The translations under genes were made by a program, and so were the position numbers. DNA of 64,000 bases from Catenuloplanes atrovinosus (lineage in GTDB: Bacteria; Actinomycetota; Actinomycetes; Mycobacteriales; Micromonosporaceae), in NCBI RefSeq assembly GCF_031458235.1, contig NZ_JAVDYB010000001.1:4237001-4301000 (forward strand), written 5' to 3'. Shown here piece by piece: positions 33,355-41,619 of this stretch. Under the pieces are notes generated by a model. That model saw nothing but the letters and a program-made list of their open reading frames with translations, ran no database searches and had not been told where the DNA came from. Numbering within the stretch: the first letter of the stretch is position 1; every line of letters begins with the position of its first letter.

Positions 33355-34344
33355 ATGCGAGCGGATCAGGATTCCCACGGTACGGACGGGTCGCCCGCCG
33401 GCGGCGGCTGCCGCCGGCCGCACCGGGGCGCCGGGCCGGTGGCGACGTGCCCGGGTCCGCGCCCGTCACCGGCGGTGCGCACCGACGCCGGCCCGGGCCG
33501 TCCGCTGGCGTCCAGCGCCGGACTGGGCTGGCGGACCGTCCGCGCCGGCCTGTGCGCGGACCCCGCGCAGCTGGAGGAGTTCGTCGCGCCCGCCTCGCCG
33601 GAACTCGTCATGATCATGGTGGTGACCGGCCGGTACACGATCGAGAGCAGGCAGGCCCGGGGCTGGCGCGCGGCCGAGTACGCCCCCGGGTCCGTGGCGG
33701 TGAACGCCCCCGGCCGGCAGAGCGTCTTCCGGTGGCGCTCCTCCGGCCAGGCGAGCCTGGAGTCGCTGCACGTCGGGTTCCCCGCGGCGGTGCTCCACCA
33801 GACGCTGGACGACCTCGACGTGGCCCACGACGACGCCGAACGGCTCGACACGCTGTCCCTCGACGATCCGTACGTGTCGGCGTCGCTGTCGGCGCTGCAC
33901 CGCGCGCTCGACGCCGGCGCGGCCGGGCTCTACGCCGACATGGTCGGCGAGTCGCTGCTGACCCACCTGGTCTACACCGGCGTGGCCGGTGCGGCGCAGC
34001 GTGCCCGGATCGCGGCGGATCCGGGCTCACTGGGCCCGCGGGAGCTGGCCCGGGTCGTCGACTACATGCACGAACGCATCGCGGACACCATCCAGCTGGA
34101 TGAGCTGGCCGGGCTGGTGAACATCAGCAAGTTCCACTTCCTGCGGATGTTCACCAGGGCGACCGGGCTCACCCCGCATCGCTATCTCACCCGCCTCCGG
34201 CTGCAGCGCGCGGCCGGTCTGCTGCGCAACAGCGGCCTGAGCGTCCAGCGGATCGCGATGGCCTGCGGCTACACCAGCGCCAGCCGTTTCGCGGCGGCGT
34301 TCCGGCGGCAGTACGGCGTGTCCCCGGCCGGCTATCGGCGTTGA
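33355..34344 (+). CDS. AraC-family transcriptional regulator
   Basis: A regulator of about 329 residues. A cupin-like sensing domain (AraC_binding_2 type: LEEFVAPASPELVMIMVVTGRYTIESR, EYAPGSVAVNAPGRQSVF) spans about 60-210. Two C-terminal helix-turn-helix motifs follow (IQLDELAGLVNISKFHFLRMFTRATGLTPHRYL and SVQRIAMACGYTSASRFAAAFRRQYGVSPAGYR). The start is uncertain: the first 50 residues from ATG 33355 are low-complexity, and GTG 33475 is an alternative giving a compact protein. A weak 6-bp hairpin (33223-33240) separates it from the LysR gene. Confidence 0.88.
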   Translation: MRADQDSHGTDGSPAGGGCRRPHRGAGPVATCPGPRPSPAVRTDAGPGRPLASSAGLGWRTVRAGLCADPAQLEEFVAPASPELVMIMVVTGRYTIESRQARGWRAAEYAPGSVAVNAPGRQSVFRWRSSGQASLESLHVGFPAAVLHQTLDDLDVAHDDAERLDTLSLDDPYVSASLSALHRALDAGAAGLYADMVGESLLTHLVYTGVAGAAQRARIAADPGSLGPRELARVVDYMHERIADTIQLDELAGLVNISKFHFLRMFTRATGLTPHRYLTRLRLQRAAGLLRNSGLSVQRIAMACGYTSASRFAAAFRRQYGVSPAGYRR

Positions 34345-34438
34345 GGTCCCGGCCCGCGCGCCGAGGCGGCAATACCGGGCGCATCTCGCGCAATTCAGCA
34401 GGTCGAGCGGGGCCCGTGGCCACCTACGCTCACGGGCC

Positions 34439-34723
34439 ATGAGCGTCTTTCTGGTGATCGAGGTGGAGCACTCCGACGCGGAGAGGTTCCGCGAGTACGA
34501 GCGGCAGGCCCAGCCGATCGCGTTCCGGTTCGGGGCCGAGTTGGTCGCCCGGGACGAGAACCCGCTGCTCGTCGAGCGCGACGACAAGCCGACGCTGAGC
34601 GTGATCCTCCGGTTCCCGGACAAGGCGGCGGTCGAGGGCTACTTCGCCGCGGCCGACTACGCGCCGCTGCGGCGGTTCCGCCAGTCGTTCGCCACCGCCC
34701 GCGCCATCGCGATCGAGGCCTGA
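34439..34723 (+). CDS. DUF1330-family protein
   Basis: A 94-residue ferredoxin-fold dimer-type protein. VFLVIEVEHSDAERFREYERQAQPIAFRFGAELVAR is the DUF1330 N-terminal half, and LSVILRFPDKAAVEGYF with YAPLRRFRQSFATARAIAIEA is the C-terminal half. The family is related to Dabb/ABM-like small enzymes and its function is unknown. TACGCT lies 8 nt before the ATG, another candidate leaderless start. It is 55 bp upstream of the flavoenzyme gene and possibly co-transcribed. Confidence 0.85.
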   Translation: MSVFLVIEVEHSDAERFREYERQAQPIAFRFGAELVARDENPLLVERDDKPTLSVILRFPDKAAVEGYFAAADYAPLRRFRQSFATARAIAIEA

Positions 34724-34778
34724 CCGGCGCGCACGGCGTACCGTCGACCGCTTTTCGGACTTGTGAGGGAACAGCACT

Positions 34779-36206
34779 GTGGCGACTGGTGATCGCGCAA
34801 GGTCGGCGGCCGCTCGCTTCGCCGGCATCGCCTCGGCGGCGGCCCCGGCCGGGCCGCGGACCCCGCTCGGGCGGGCGGTCGTGCTCGGCGGCAGCATCGC
34901 CGGGCTGATGGCGGCCCGCGTGCTCAGCGAGCACGCGCGCGAGGTGCTGATCGTCGAGCGCGACGACCTGGACGCGCTGAACGTCTCCGACGCGCGGATG
35001 GCCGCCGACCCGGACGCGGTCGGCAGCCGGCCGGGGGTGCCGCAGAGCGGGCAGCTGCACGCGCTGCTCCCGGCCGGGCAGGTGCAGTTGGGGCGGTGGT
35101 TCCCCGGCTTCGCGGAGCAGGCGTGGGCCGCCGGCGCGGTGAACCCGCCCCGCACCGCGGTACGCCTCCATCTCAACGGGCGGCTGAACCGCACCGTGCC
35201 GCCGGAGCCGGGCGCCGAGGGCACGTTCGCCAGCCGCGCGTTCCTCGAGGCGCTGATCCGCAACCGGGTCCTCGGGCTGCCGAACGTGCGCGCCCGGCAC
35301 GGCCGGGCCGACGGCCTGCTGCTGCACGGCGACGCGGTCACCGGCGTGCGCGTGCGGCCGGACGGCGGCGGCGCCGTCGCCGACGAGCGGGCCGACCTGG
35401 TCGTCGACTGCACCGGCCGGTCCAGCCGGATCAACGACTGGCTCGAGGCGTACGGCTACCCGCGCGCGCCGATGCGGCGCATCGGCATCAAGCTCAACTA
35501 CGCCACGGCCCGGATACCCCGCCCGGCCGGCCCGGACGTGTGGATCGCGACGTCGGTGGTCACGCCCGGGCCGGGGCGCACGGCCCGGCTCGGCTTCTTC
35601 ACCCCGATCGAGCACGACCGCTGGAGTCTGCTCGTCGCCGGGTACGGCGACGACCGGCCCGGGCGGGACCCGGCGGACTTCCTGCGGCGCGTGCGGAGCC
35701 TGCCACCGGAGTTCGGCGCGGCCGTCGGCGACCCGGGGGAGGTCGGCGAGATCGCCACCTACCACCAGGCCGACAGCCGGCGGCGCGACTTCCACCTGCT
35801 CGACCGCTTCCCCGCGCGGCTGCTGGTCGCCGGTGACGCCGTCGCCTCCCTCAACCCCGCCTACGGCCACGGCATGAGCGCCGCCATGTTGCACGCCTCC
35901 TGTCTGTCGGCCTACCTGCGGAGCGGCCCGGACCTCACCCGGCCCGCCCGCTCCTACTTCGCGGACGTGGCGCTGGTCGTCGACGCGGCCTGGCAGAACT
36001 CCGCCATGATCGACGTGGCGCTGCCGCACGTGGACGGGCCGTACCCGCGCGGGTACCGGGCCGCCGCCTGGTTCAGCGACCGCGTCGTCGAGGCCGCCCG
36101 GCGGGACCCGCGGATCAACCGGGAGGTGAGCCTGGTGTCGTCGCTGCTCGCCCACCCGGCCGCGCTCTCCCGTCCGTCGTTCCTGCTGCGCGTGCTCACC
36201 GCCTGA
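34779..36206 (+). CDS. FAD-dependent oxidoreductase (UbiH/halogenase-like flavin monooxygenase)
   Basis: A 475-residue flavoprotein starting at GTG. The Rossmann motif is GGSIAGLMAARVLSEHAREVLIVERD (Gly-Gly-Ser in place of the usual GxG), followed by QSGQLHALLPAGQ, typical of this subgroup. DLVVDCTGRSSRI stands for the DG motif, and AGDAVASLNPAYGHGMSAAML for the GD motif near residue 350. The family includes epoxidases and hydroxylases acting on polyketides or isoprenoids. Its neighbours do not form a biosynthetic cluster. An inverted repeat follows the stop. Confidence 0.88.
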   Translation: MATGDRARSAAARFAGIASAAAPAGPRTPLGRAVVLGGSIAGLMAARVLSEHAREVLIVERDDLDALNVSDARMAADPDAVGSRPGVPQSGQLHALLPAGQVQLGRWFPGFAEQAWAAGAVNPPRTAVRLHLNGRLNRTVPPEPGAEGTFASRAFLEALIRNRVLGLPNVRARHGRADGLLLHGDAVTGVRVRPDGGGAVADERADLVVDCTGRSSRINDWLEAYGYPRAPMRRIGIKLNYATARIPRPAGPDVWIATSVVTPGPGRTARLGFFTPIEHDRWSLLVAGYGDDRPGRDPADFLRRVRSLPPEFGAAVGDPGEVGEIATYHQADSRRRDFHLLDRFPARLLVAGDAVASLNPAYGHGMSAAMLHASCLSAYLRSGPDLTRPARSYFADVALVVDAAWQNSAMIDVALPHVDGPYPRGYRAAAWFSDRVVEAARRDPRINREVSLVSSLLAHPAALSRPSFLLRVLTA

Positions 36207-36215
36207 CACGCGCAT

Positions 36216-36263
36216 GGTCCGGGCGTCAGGGCGTCAATTGATCGGCTCCAGGTCGCCCGGACC
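36216..36263 (+). terminator. Inverted repeat after the flavin monooxygenase gene
   Basis: GGTCCGGGCG (36216-36225) and CGCCCGGACC (36254-36263) pair perfectly over a 28-nt loop, 10 bp after the stop. It is a probable terminator. The remaining bases to 36411 hold the promoter region of the SARP gene but no other gene. Confidence 0.5.
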
Positions 36264-36411
36264 GAACGAATGACGCCCGAGGCGCCGTCGACGCCGAGAT
36301 GTCCGCACGACGTTCGGCGGTGGCCCGCCGACGGCGGCGCGGCACGTACCGTCGCCGCAGATCTCCTGGAGATCGATCAGCACGCGGTTCAGGAATATCG
36401 AGGACACAGCC

Positions 36412-37254
36412 ATGACAGTCAGACTCCGGTTCTCCGCCCTCGGCCCGATGCGCATGTGGCGCGACACCGAGGAGATCCCGGTCGGGTCCCCGCAGCAACA
36501 GGCCCTGCTGGCCGCGCTGGTGCTGGTGCAGCAGCGGCCGTTGACCGCCGGTGAGCTGATCCGGGTGCTCTGGCACGACGACCCGCCGCGCACCGCGCTC
36601 GGCACCGTCCGGACCTACCTGACCCGCCTGCGCCGCCTGCTCGACGGCACCGGCGCCGAGATCGCGAGCCTGGCCGGCAGCTACGTGCTGCGCGGCGATC
36701 GGGTCAGCGCGGACGTCTGGCGGCTGGACGCCGCCGTCATCCGCGCACAGCGGCTGTTGCGCGGCGGCGACCCGGAGGCCGCGCTCGCCGCGCTCGAGGA
36801 CGTGCTCACCGGCGACACCGCCGAGCCGCTCGCCGGAGTCCCCGGGCGCTGGGCGGCGACCCAGCGCATGCGGCTGTCGGACCGGCGGGACACCGCCATC
36901 GAGCTGCGGTCCACGGCGCGGTTGCAGATCGGCGACCCGACCGCGGAGGATCTCGCCGACCTCGCCCGGCTGGTCGACGCGCACCCGCTGCGCGAGGGTC
37001 CCCGCGCGGTGCTGATGGTCGCGCTCTACCGGTCCGGCCGGCAGGCCGAGGCGCTGGCCACCTACCGGCAGGGCTACGAGCTGCTTCGCGACGAGCTCGC
37101 GGTCGAGCCGGGTCCGGCGTTGCAGGCCACGCACCGGCGAATTCTGCTCGCCGATCCGCGCCTGACGGTCACCGGGCGCCCGCGGTGGACGTCTTACCCG
37201 TATGGTGCGGGCGATCTCGCACGGTCGACGGGAGGCGGAACACATGGTCGATGA
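36412..37254 (+). CDS. SARP-family transcriptional activator (winged helix plus BTAD)
   Basis: A 280-residue regulator. The OmpR-like DNA-binding domain (about 1-95) includes VGSPQQQALLAALVLVQQRPLTAGELIRVLW and LGTVRTYLTRLRRLLDG. The bacterial transcriptional activation domain (about 100-245) includes DVWRLDAAVIRAQRLLRGGDPEAAL and HPLREGPRAVLMVALYRSGRQAEALATYRQGYELLRDEL. SARPs usually bind heptamer direct repeats and activate antibiotic pathways. Here the only closely linked gene is the MltG-like gene, whose start lies 11 bp before the SARP stop, so the two are co-translated. No biosynthetic cluster is adjacent. Confidence 0.9.
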   Translation: MTVRLRFSALGPMRMWRDTEEIPVGSPQQQALLAALVLVQQRPLTAGELIRVLWHDDPPRTALGTVRTYLTRLRRLLDGTGAEIASLAGSYVLRGDRVSADVWRLDAAVIRAQRLLRGGDPEAALAALEDVLTGDTAEPLAGVPGRWAATQRMRLSDRRDTAIELRSTARLQIGDPTAEDLADLARLVDAHPLREGPRAVLMVALYRSGRQAEALATYRQGYELLRDELAVEPGPALQATHRRILLADPRLTVTGRPRWTSYPYGAGDLARSTGGGTHGR

Positions 37255-38398
37255 ACGGCAGCCGCGGAAGGGGCGTCCGCTGCACCGGCGTGGCGGGACC
37301 CGCGGCACGCGGATCGTCGCGCTGGTCACCGCGATCCTGGTGATCGGCGGCCTGGCCGGTGCCGGCTATCTCGCCCGCGACCGCTTCATCACCCCGGACT
37401 ACGACGGGCCGGGTCAGGGTGAGGCGATGGTCGAGGTGAAGGCGGGCGCGTCCGCGACCGCGATCGGCAGCGCGCTGCACGAGAAGGACGTGGTGAAGTC
37501 CGTCAAGGCGTTCGTCGTGGCCGCGAACGCGAACCCGGACAGCACGGCCATCCAGGTCGGCTTCTACCGGGTCAAGAAGCAGATGCGGGCGGCGGACGCG
37601 CTGCGGATGCTGCTCGACCTGGAGAACAGGGTCTCCACCAAGGTCACGATCCCCGAGGGTACGACGTCGTTCGACGTCTTCAAGGCGCTGGCCGAGGCGA
37701 CGGAGATCCCGGTCGAGGACTTCCGGGACGCCGCGAAGGACCCGGTCGCGCTGGGCGTGCCGGAGTTCTGGTTCACCCGCGGCGACGGCAGGACGACGGA
37801 GAAGTCGATCGAGGGCTTCCTGTACCCGGACACGTACCACTTCGATCCGGGCCTGGACGCGGCGCAGTTGCTCGGCGTCATGGTGCGGCGCTTCCTCGAC
37901 GTCACGGCGGAGATCGACTTCGTGGCGAAGGTGGAGGACCGGCCGGAGGACCTCACGCCGTACGACGCGCTGATGATCGCCTCGCTGTGCCAGTCCGAGG
38001 CGGGGATCGCGGAGGACTTCCCGCGGGTGGCCCGGGTCATCTACAACACGATGTTCGAGCCCGGCGAGGAGATCGGCTACCGCCCGGTGCTGCGCCTGGA
38101 CGTGACGATCAACTACGGCCTGATGCTGCGGGGTAAGGCCCCGAAGCCGTCCGGCACGCTCACCGTCCCCGAGCTGCGCGACGCCACCAACCCGTGGAAC
38201 ACGCACCTCAACGAGGGCCTGCCGCCGTCCCCGATCACCAATCCGGGCAAGGCCGCGCTACAGGCGGCGGAGAGCCCCGCCGACGGCGACTGGTACTTCT
38301 TCGTCGCCATCGACGGCACCGGCCGCTCCGCGTTCGCCGCCACACACGCCGAACACGAACTGAACCAGGACAGGGCCCGCGCGAACGGCGCGCTGTAG
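37244..38398 (+). CDS. mltG: MltG-like endolytic murein transglycosylase
   Basis: A 384-residue membrane-anchored wall enzyme. A basic cytoplasmic N-terminus leads into one transmembrane helix (IVALVTAILVIGGLAGAGYLA, about 25-45), a LysM-like region, then the YceG/MltG catalytic domain. The probable catalytic Glu lies in MIASLCQSEAGIAEDFPRVARVIYN, followed by LRLDVTINYGL and NPWNTHLNEGLPPSPITNPGKAALQAA, all characteristic. MltG cleaves nascent glycan strands and helps end their synthesis. Start 37244 has GGAGG 8 nt upstream and overlaps the SARP gene. The usual alaS-ruvX-aroE neighbourhood is absent, so this may be a second copy. Confidence 0.9.
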   Translation: MVDERQPRKGRPLHRRGGTRGTRIVALVTAILVIGGLAGAGYLARDRFITPDYDGPGQGEAMVEVKAGASATAIGSALHEKDVVKSVKAFVVAANANPDSTAIQVGFYRVKKQMRAADALRMLLDLENRVSTKVTIPEGTTSFDVFKALAEATEIPVEDFRDAAKDPVALGVPEFWFTRGDGRTTEKSIEGFLYPDTYHFDPGLDAAQLLGVMVRRFLDVTAEIDFVAKVEDRPEDLTPYDALMIASLCQSEAGIAEDFPRVARVIYNTMFEPGEEIGYRPVLRLDVTINYGLMLRGKAPKPSGTLTVPELRDATNPWNTHLNEGLPPSPITNPGKAALQAAESPADGDWYFFVAIDGTGRSAFAATHAEHELNQDRARANGAL

Positions 38399-38509
38399 GC
38401 GGGGCCGCGTCTGCGCACCCACCACCGGCCCGGCTCCTACGGCCGCCCGTTCCACCAGCGGGGACAGCGGATGGTCCTCGGCCCGCTCAATCCGGCCGAG
38501 GACCGGCGG

Positions 38510-38704
38510 CTACCGGTGGGACGGCTCGCCGCCCGTGGCCTCGTCGAGGGAGCCGGTCAGGTCGTCGCCGGGGACGGCGATGTTCTCCGCGGCCTCGTGA
38601 CGGCGCTCGCCGGGATCGTCCGGGTCGTCGGCCGGGGGCGGGCCGAGCGCGCCCGCGTCGAACTCCTGCCGGTCCGGGTCGCCGAGGACGTCGTCCCTGG
38701 ACAT
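38510..38704 (-). CDS. Small acidic hypothetical protein
   Basis: A 64-residue, highly acidic and apparently disordered protein (DDVLGDPDRQEFDAGALG, PADDPDDPGERRHEAAENIAV). A clear GAGGAG lies 5 nt before the ATG, which is why it is accepted despite its size. The function is unknown. It lies antisense to the tail of the MltG region, with 112 bp to the mltG stop. Confidence 0.6.
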   Translation of the reverse strand: MSRDDVLGDPDRQEFDAGALGPPPADDPDDPGERRHEAAENIAVPGDDLTGSLDEATGGEPSHR

Positions 38705-38921
38705 CGGTGCTCCTCTCGTCGCGGATGATCCGTACCGTCCGCGTACCCGCGCGGGGTGCGTTCATTCACGCGCCGGCGAGCGGGCCTGGCGCGATCGGCT
38801 GAGCCGGGCGGGCCGGCCTGTGGCGTGGGTAACACCGCGCAGCGGAGCCGGCGGCCCGGCGCGTTCCGGGGTGAGGCGCGCCCGCGGGGCACGCCACCCG
38901 GAGCGACAGGAAGGTCATCGC

Positions 38922-40697
38922 ATGTCCTCGAGGATTCGATGGATCGGCGGAGGGCTCGTGCTCGCGCTGACCGCCGGGCTCGGTGTCGCCCTGGCCGCCA
39001 CGGCGAACGCGTCCATCGGTGAGGCGTCCGCCACCAGCACCGCCACGGACGTCACCTACCGTTTCACGTACTCGGGCACGCCGGATTTCGCGCGCGCCTA
39101 CGTCGACACCGACCGGGACGCCGCCACCGGGTTCGCGCTGGGCGGCGTCGGCGCCGAGTTCCTGCTGGAGAACGCCACCCTGTACCGGCACAGCGGGTCC
39201 GGCTGGGACTGGACCGCGATCACGCAGGTCACGCACGCGCACGCGGACGGGGTGGCGACCTGGACGCTGCCGCGCGCCGCGATCGGCGAGTCGGCCACGC
39301 CCGGCGAGACCGACCTGGTGTTCCAGGTGGAGTCGCCGGAACAGACCTCGGAGAAGATCACCCAGCGGTACGGCGACGCCGCGCCCAGCCAGTCGAACCC
39401 GCCTACCGCTGTGCCGGGCGGAACGGTCAGCTACGCCCCGACCGATGAGATCTTCGCGAATCCGGAGCGCGGTCTGTACCGGCACGCCGGTGAGTGTGAT
39501 TCGGCGACCTTCGACGAGGCGACGCTGCGCTCGTACCGTACCGGCGCGAAGATCTCGCTGGTGATGTGCGTGTTCTACCTGCGTGGGTTCCGGACCGGGC
39601 CGATCGGTGCGGACGCGCTGGCGCATCTGCAGAAGCAGTTCGACACCGTACGCGCGGCAGGTCTGAAAATGGTGTTGCGGTTCGCCTACACCGACTCCGC
39701 CGACGGCGCCGATGCCACGAAAACGCAGGTCCTGGCGCACCTGGATCAGTTGGAGCCGTATCTGCGGGGCAACGCCGACGTGATCGCGGTCATGCAGTCC
39801 GGGTTCGTCGGTGCCTGGGGCGAGGGCTACTACACGCAGAACTTCGGTAACAACGGTGTCGTGACCGCGGCCGACCGGGCCAACCGCAAGGCCGTGCACG
39901 ACAAGATCCTTCAGGTGCTGCCCACCACCCGGATGGTGCAGCTGCGCACGCCGCACCTCAAGCGCACCATGTACGGCACCGCGGCGCTGACCGACGCGCA
40001 GGCCTACGACGGCTCCGCGCCGGCACGCACCGGCCACCACAACGACTGCTTCCTCGCCGACGACACCGACCAGGGCACCTACCTCGACCGGGCCGTCGAA
40101 CACCCGTACCTGCGGGCGGAGACCCGCTACACCGCAATGGGCGGCGAGACCTGCGCCGTGCACCCCACCTGGACACAGTGCGCCACCGCCACCGCCGAGA
40201 TGGCCGGCCTGCACTGGACCTACCTCAACGTCGACTACCACCCCGGCGTGATCGACGGCTTCCGCACCGGCGGCTGCATGCCCACCGTGGAAACCCGCCT
40301 CGGCTACCGCCTCGCCCTCGTCGACGGCACCTTCCCGCCGACCGCCACTGGCGGCCAACACCTGACCATCAACCTGACGGTACGCAACGACGGCTGGTCC
40401 GCCCCGATCAACCCCCGCCGCGCCGACCTGATCCTCCGCTCCACCACGACCGGCACCGTGACCCGCCTGCCGCTCACCGCCGACCCCCGCCGCTGGGCCG
40501 CCGGCACGACCACGACCGTCACCGAAACCCTCACCGTGCCCGACACCCTGACCGCCGGCAGCTACGACCTGCTGCTCCACCTGCCCGACCCACAGCTGCC
40601 CACCCGCCCCGAATACGCCATCCGCACCGCGAACGCGGGAATCTGGGAACCGGCGACCGGCTACAACAACCTGGGCACCACGACCACCGTCCCATAG
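38922..40697 (+). CDS. Secreted DUF4874/DUF4832-type glycosidase-like protein
   Basis: A 591-residue exported protein. After a signal peptide (WIGGGLVLALTAGLGVALAAT), an N-terminal beta domain (about 30-150) resembles a sugar-binding or DOMON-like module. The DUF4874 region begins at DEIFANPERGLYRHAGEC and has a TIM-barrel look (LKMVLRFAYTD, DVIAVMQSGFVGAWGEGYY). The DUF4832 region covers HWTYLNVDYHPGVIDGF to the C-terminal beta sandwich (LTINLTVRNDGWSAPINPR). The family is thought to be glycosidase-related, without a proven substrate. AGGAAGG lies 6 nt before the ATG. Confidence 0.85.
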   Translation: MSSRIRWIGGGLVLALTAGLGVALAATANASIGEASATSTATDVTYRFTYSGTPDFARAYVDTDRDAATGFALGGVGAEFLLENATLYRHSGSGWDWTAITQVTHAHADGVATWTLPRAAIGESATPGETDLVFQVESPEQTSEKITQRYGDAAPSQSNPPTAVPGGTVSYAPTDEIFANPERGLYRHAGECDSATFDEATLRSYRTGAKISLVMCVFYLRGFRTGPIGADALAHLQKQFDTVRAAGLKMVLRFAYTDSADGADATKTQVLAHLDQLEPYLRGNADVIAVMQSGFVGAWGEGYYTQNFGNNGVVTAADRANRKAVHDKILQVLPTTRMVQLRTPHLKRTMYGTAALTDAQAYDGSAPARTGHHNDCFLADDTDQGTYLDRAVEHPYLRAETRYTAMGGETCAVHPTWTQCATATAEMAGLHWTYLNVDYHPGVIDGFRTGGCMPTVETRLGYRLALVDGTFPPTATGGQHLTINLTVRNDGWSAPINPRRADLILRSTTTGTVTRLPLTADPRRWAAGTTTTVTETLTVPDTLTAGSYDLLLHLPDPQLPTRPEYAIRTANAGIWEPATGYNNLGTTTTVP

Positions 40698-40821
40698 GGA
40701 CTTCGCCCCGCCGTATGTGGCCGAATCCTCAGCCATCCTTTAACCAGCACGCGCGATGGTTATGTGGCGACCGGGAATCCGGCCACTAACGACAGAATCC
40801 ACTGCGATCGGGGGATGTCTC

Positions 40822-41553
40822 ATGGAACTGTTCACGCTCGAGATCGAAATGGACGAGGACACGGTAACCGCCCTGACCGACGGCAACTTCGCCCTCTACG
40901 GACTGCGTGCCGTCGCCACGTCCGCGCCCAGCGGCGAACCCACCATCTGGTTCAACACCACCGACTTCGGCCTGAACATGTCGGTCAGCTGGGTGGAGCA
41001 GTACTCGATGTACACGTCGAAGCTGAAGAGCTTCGGCCAGAACACCATTATCCGCGCAACCAACAATTACCCGGCTTCACTGGGTGAGGTTCTCACCGTC
41101 ACGAACAGGTCCGGTGTCGGAGATGTCGCCGCGAGCGACGAGTACCCCGCATACCTGGCGATCGACAATCAGCAGACATCCGAGCCGTTCATCGCGGGCA
41201 TCTGCACTCTCGACCCCAGCGGTGATTACCAGCCGTCGGGTGCCTTCAAACTCTACGGCCACAATCTCGATCTGTTCCAGCCGATTACCAAGGCGGCCTT
41301 CTTCTTCGCGTCCGCCCCACACAACAACGGGACGGTCATCCAGCATGCCGTGACCCAGGGGTTCCTGGTGGACTTCACCGGATCACCCGGCAACGCCCGG
41401 AGCGTCGGGTACAACATCAACAACGGCTGGAACAACGGCGGCAAGACGTGGGGCAAGGCCATCGCCGCGGGTGACGCCCTCGACAGCGTCCTCATCGTCC
41501 ACTCGGACGAACTGGCGGCCCTGGCGGCACAGCGGCGCGTCGTCATGAGCTGA
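40822..41553 (+). CDS. Unknown soluble protein, compositionally distinct
   Basis: A 243-residue protein with no signal peptide and no membrane helix. It is Asn-, Thr- and Ser-rich and aromatic (WFNTTDFGLNMSVSWVEQYSMY, IRATNNYPASLGEVLTVTN, GYNINNGWNNGGKTWGKAI), which reads as a beta-sandwich. Codons are visibly less G/C-biased (ATT, ACA, TAT-rich leader) than its neighbours, suggesting later acquisition. The form is reminiscent of fungal fruit-body lectins, aegerolysins or insect-active proteins, but no motif is decisive. GGGG lies 8 nt before ATG 40822. Its upstream region has two TATGTGGC copies (40714-40721, 40761-40768). A strong terminator follows. Confidence 0.7.
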   Translation: MELFTLEIEMDEDTVTALTDGNFALYGLRAVATSAPSGEPTIWFNTTDFGLNMSVSWVEQYSMYTSKLKSFGQNTIIRATNNYPASLGEVLTVTNRSGVGDVAASDEYPAYLAIDNQQTSEPFIAGICTLDPSGDYQPSGAFKLYGHNLDLFQPITKAAFFFASAPHNNGTVIQHAVTQGFLVDFTGSPGNARSVGYNINNGWNNGGKTWGKAIAAGDALDSVLIVHSDELAALAAQRRVVMS

Positions 41554-41573
41554 CGGACGCACCCCTGACCGGT

Positions 41574-41608
41574 CGTGGGTGCGGAGGCGATGCCGGTCCG
41601 CACCCACG
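41574..41608. terminator. Bidirectional terminator between convergent genes
   Basis: CGTGGGTGCGGA (41574-41585) pairs perfectly with TCCGCACCCACG (41597-41608) around an 11-nt loop. It lies between the stops of the unknown protein (41553) and the deaminase-like gene (41620). A nearby CGCACCC at 41558 could form an alternative shorter pairing. Confidence 0.75.
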
Positions 41609-41619
41609 CAGGTCATGGT

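Noticed and set aside
34439-38398. A biosynthetic gene cluster built on the flavin monooxygenase, SARP and neighbours
   Set aside because: No polyketide, peptide or terpene synthase is present; a SARP and two monooxygenases are not enough.
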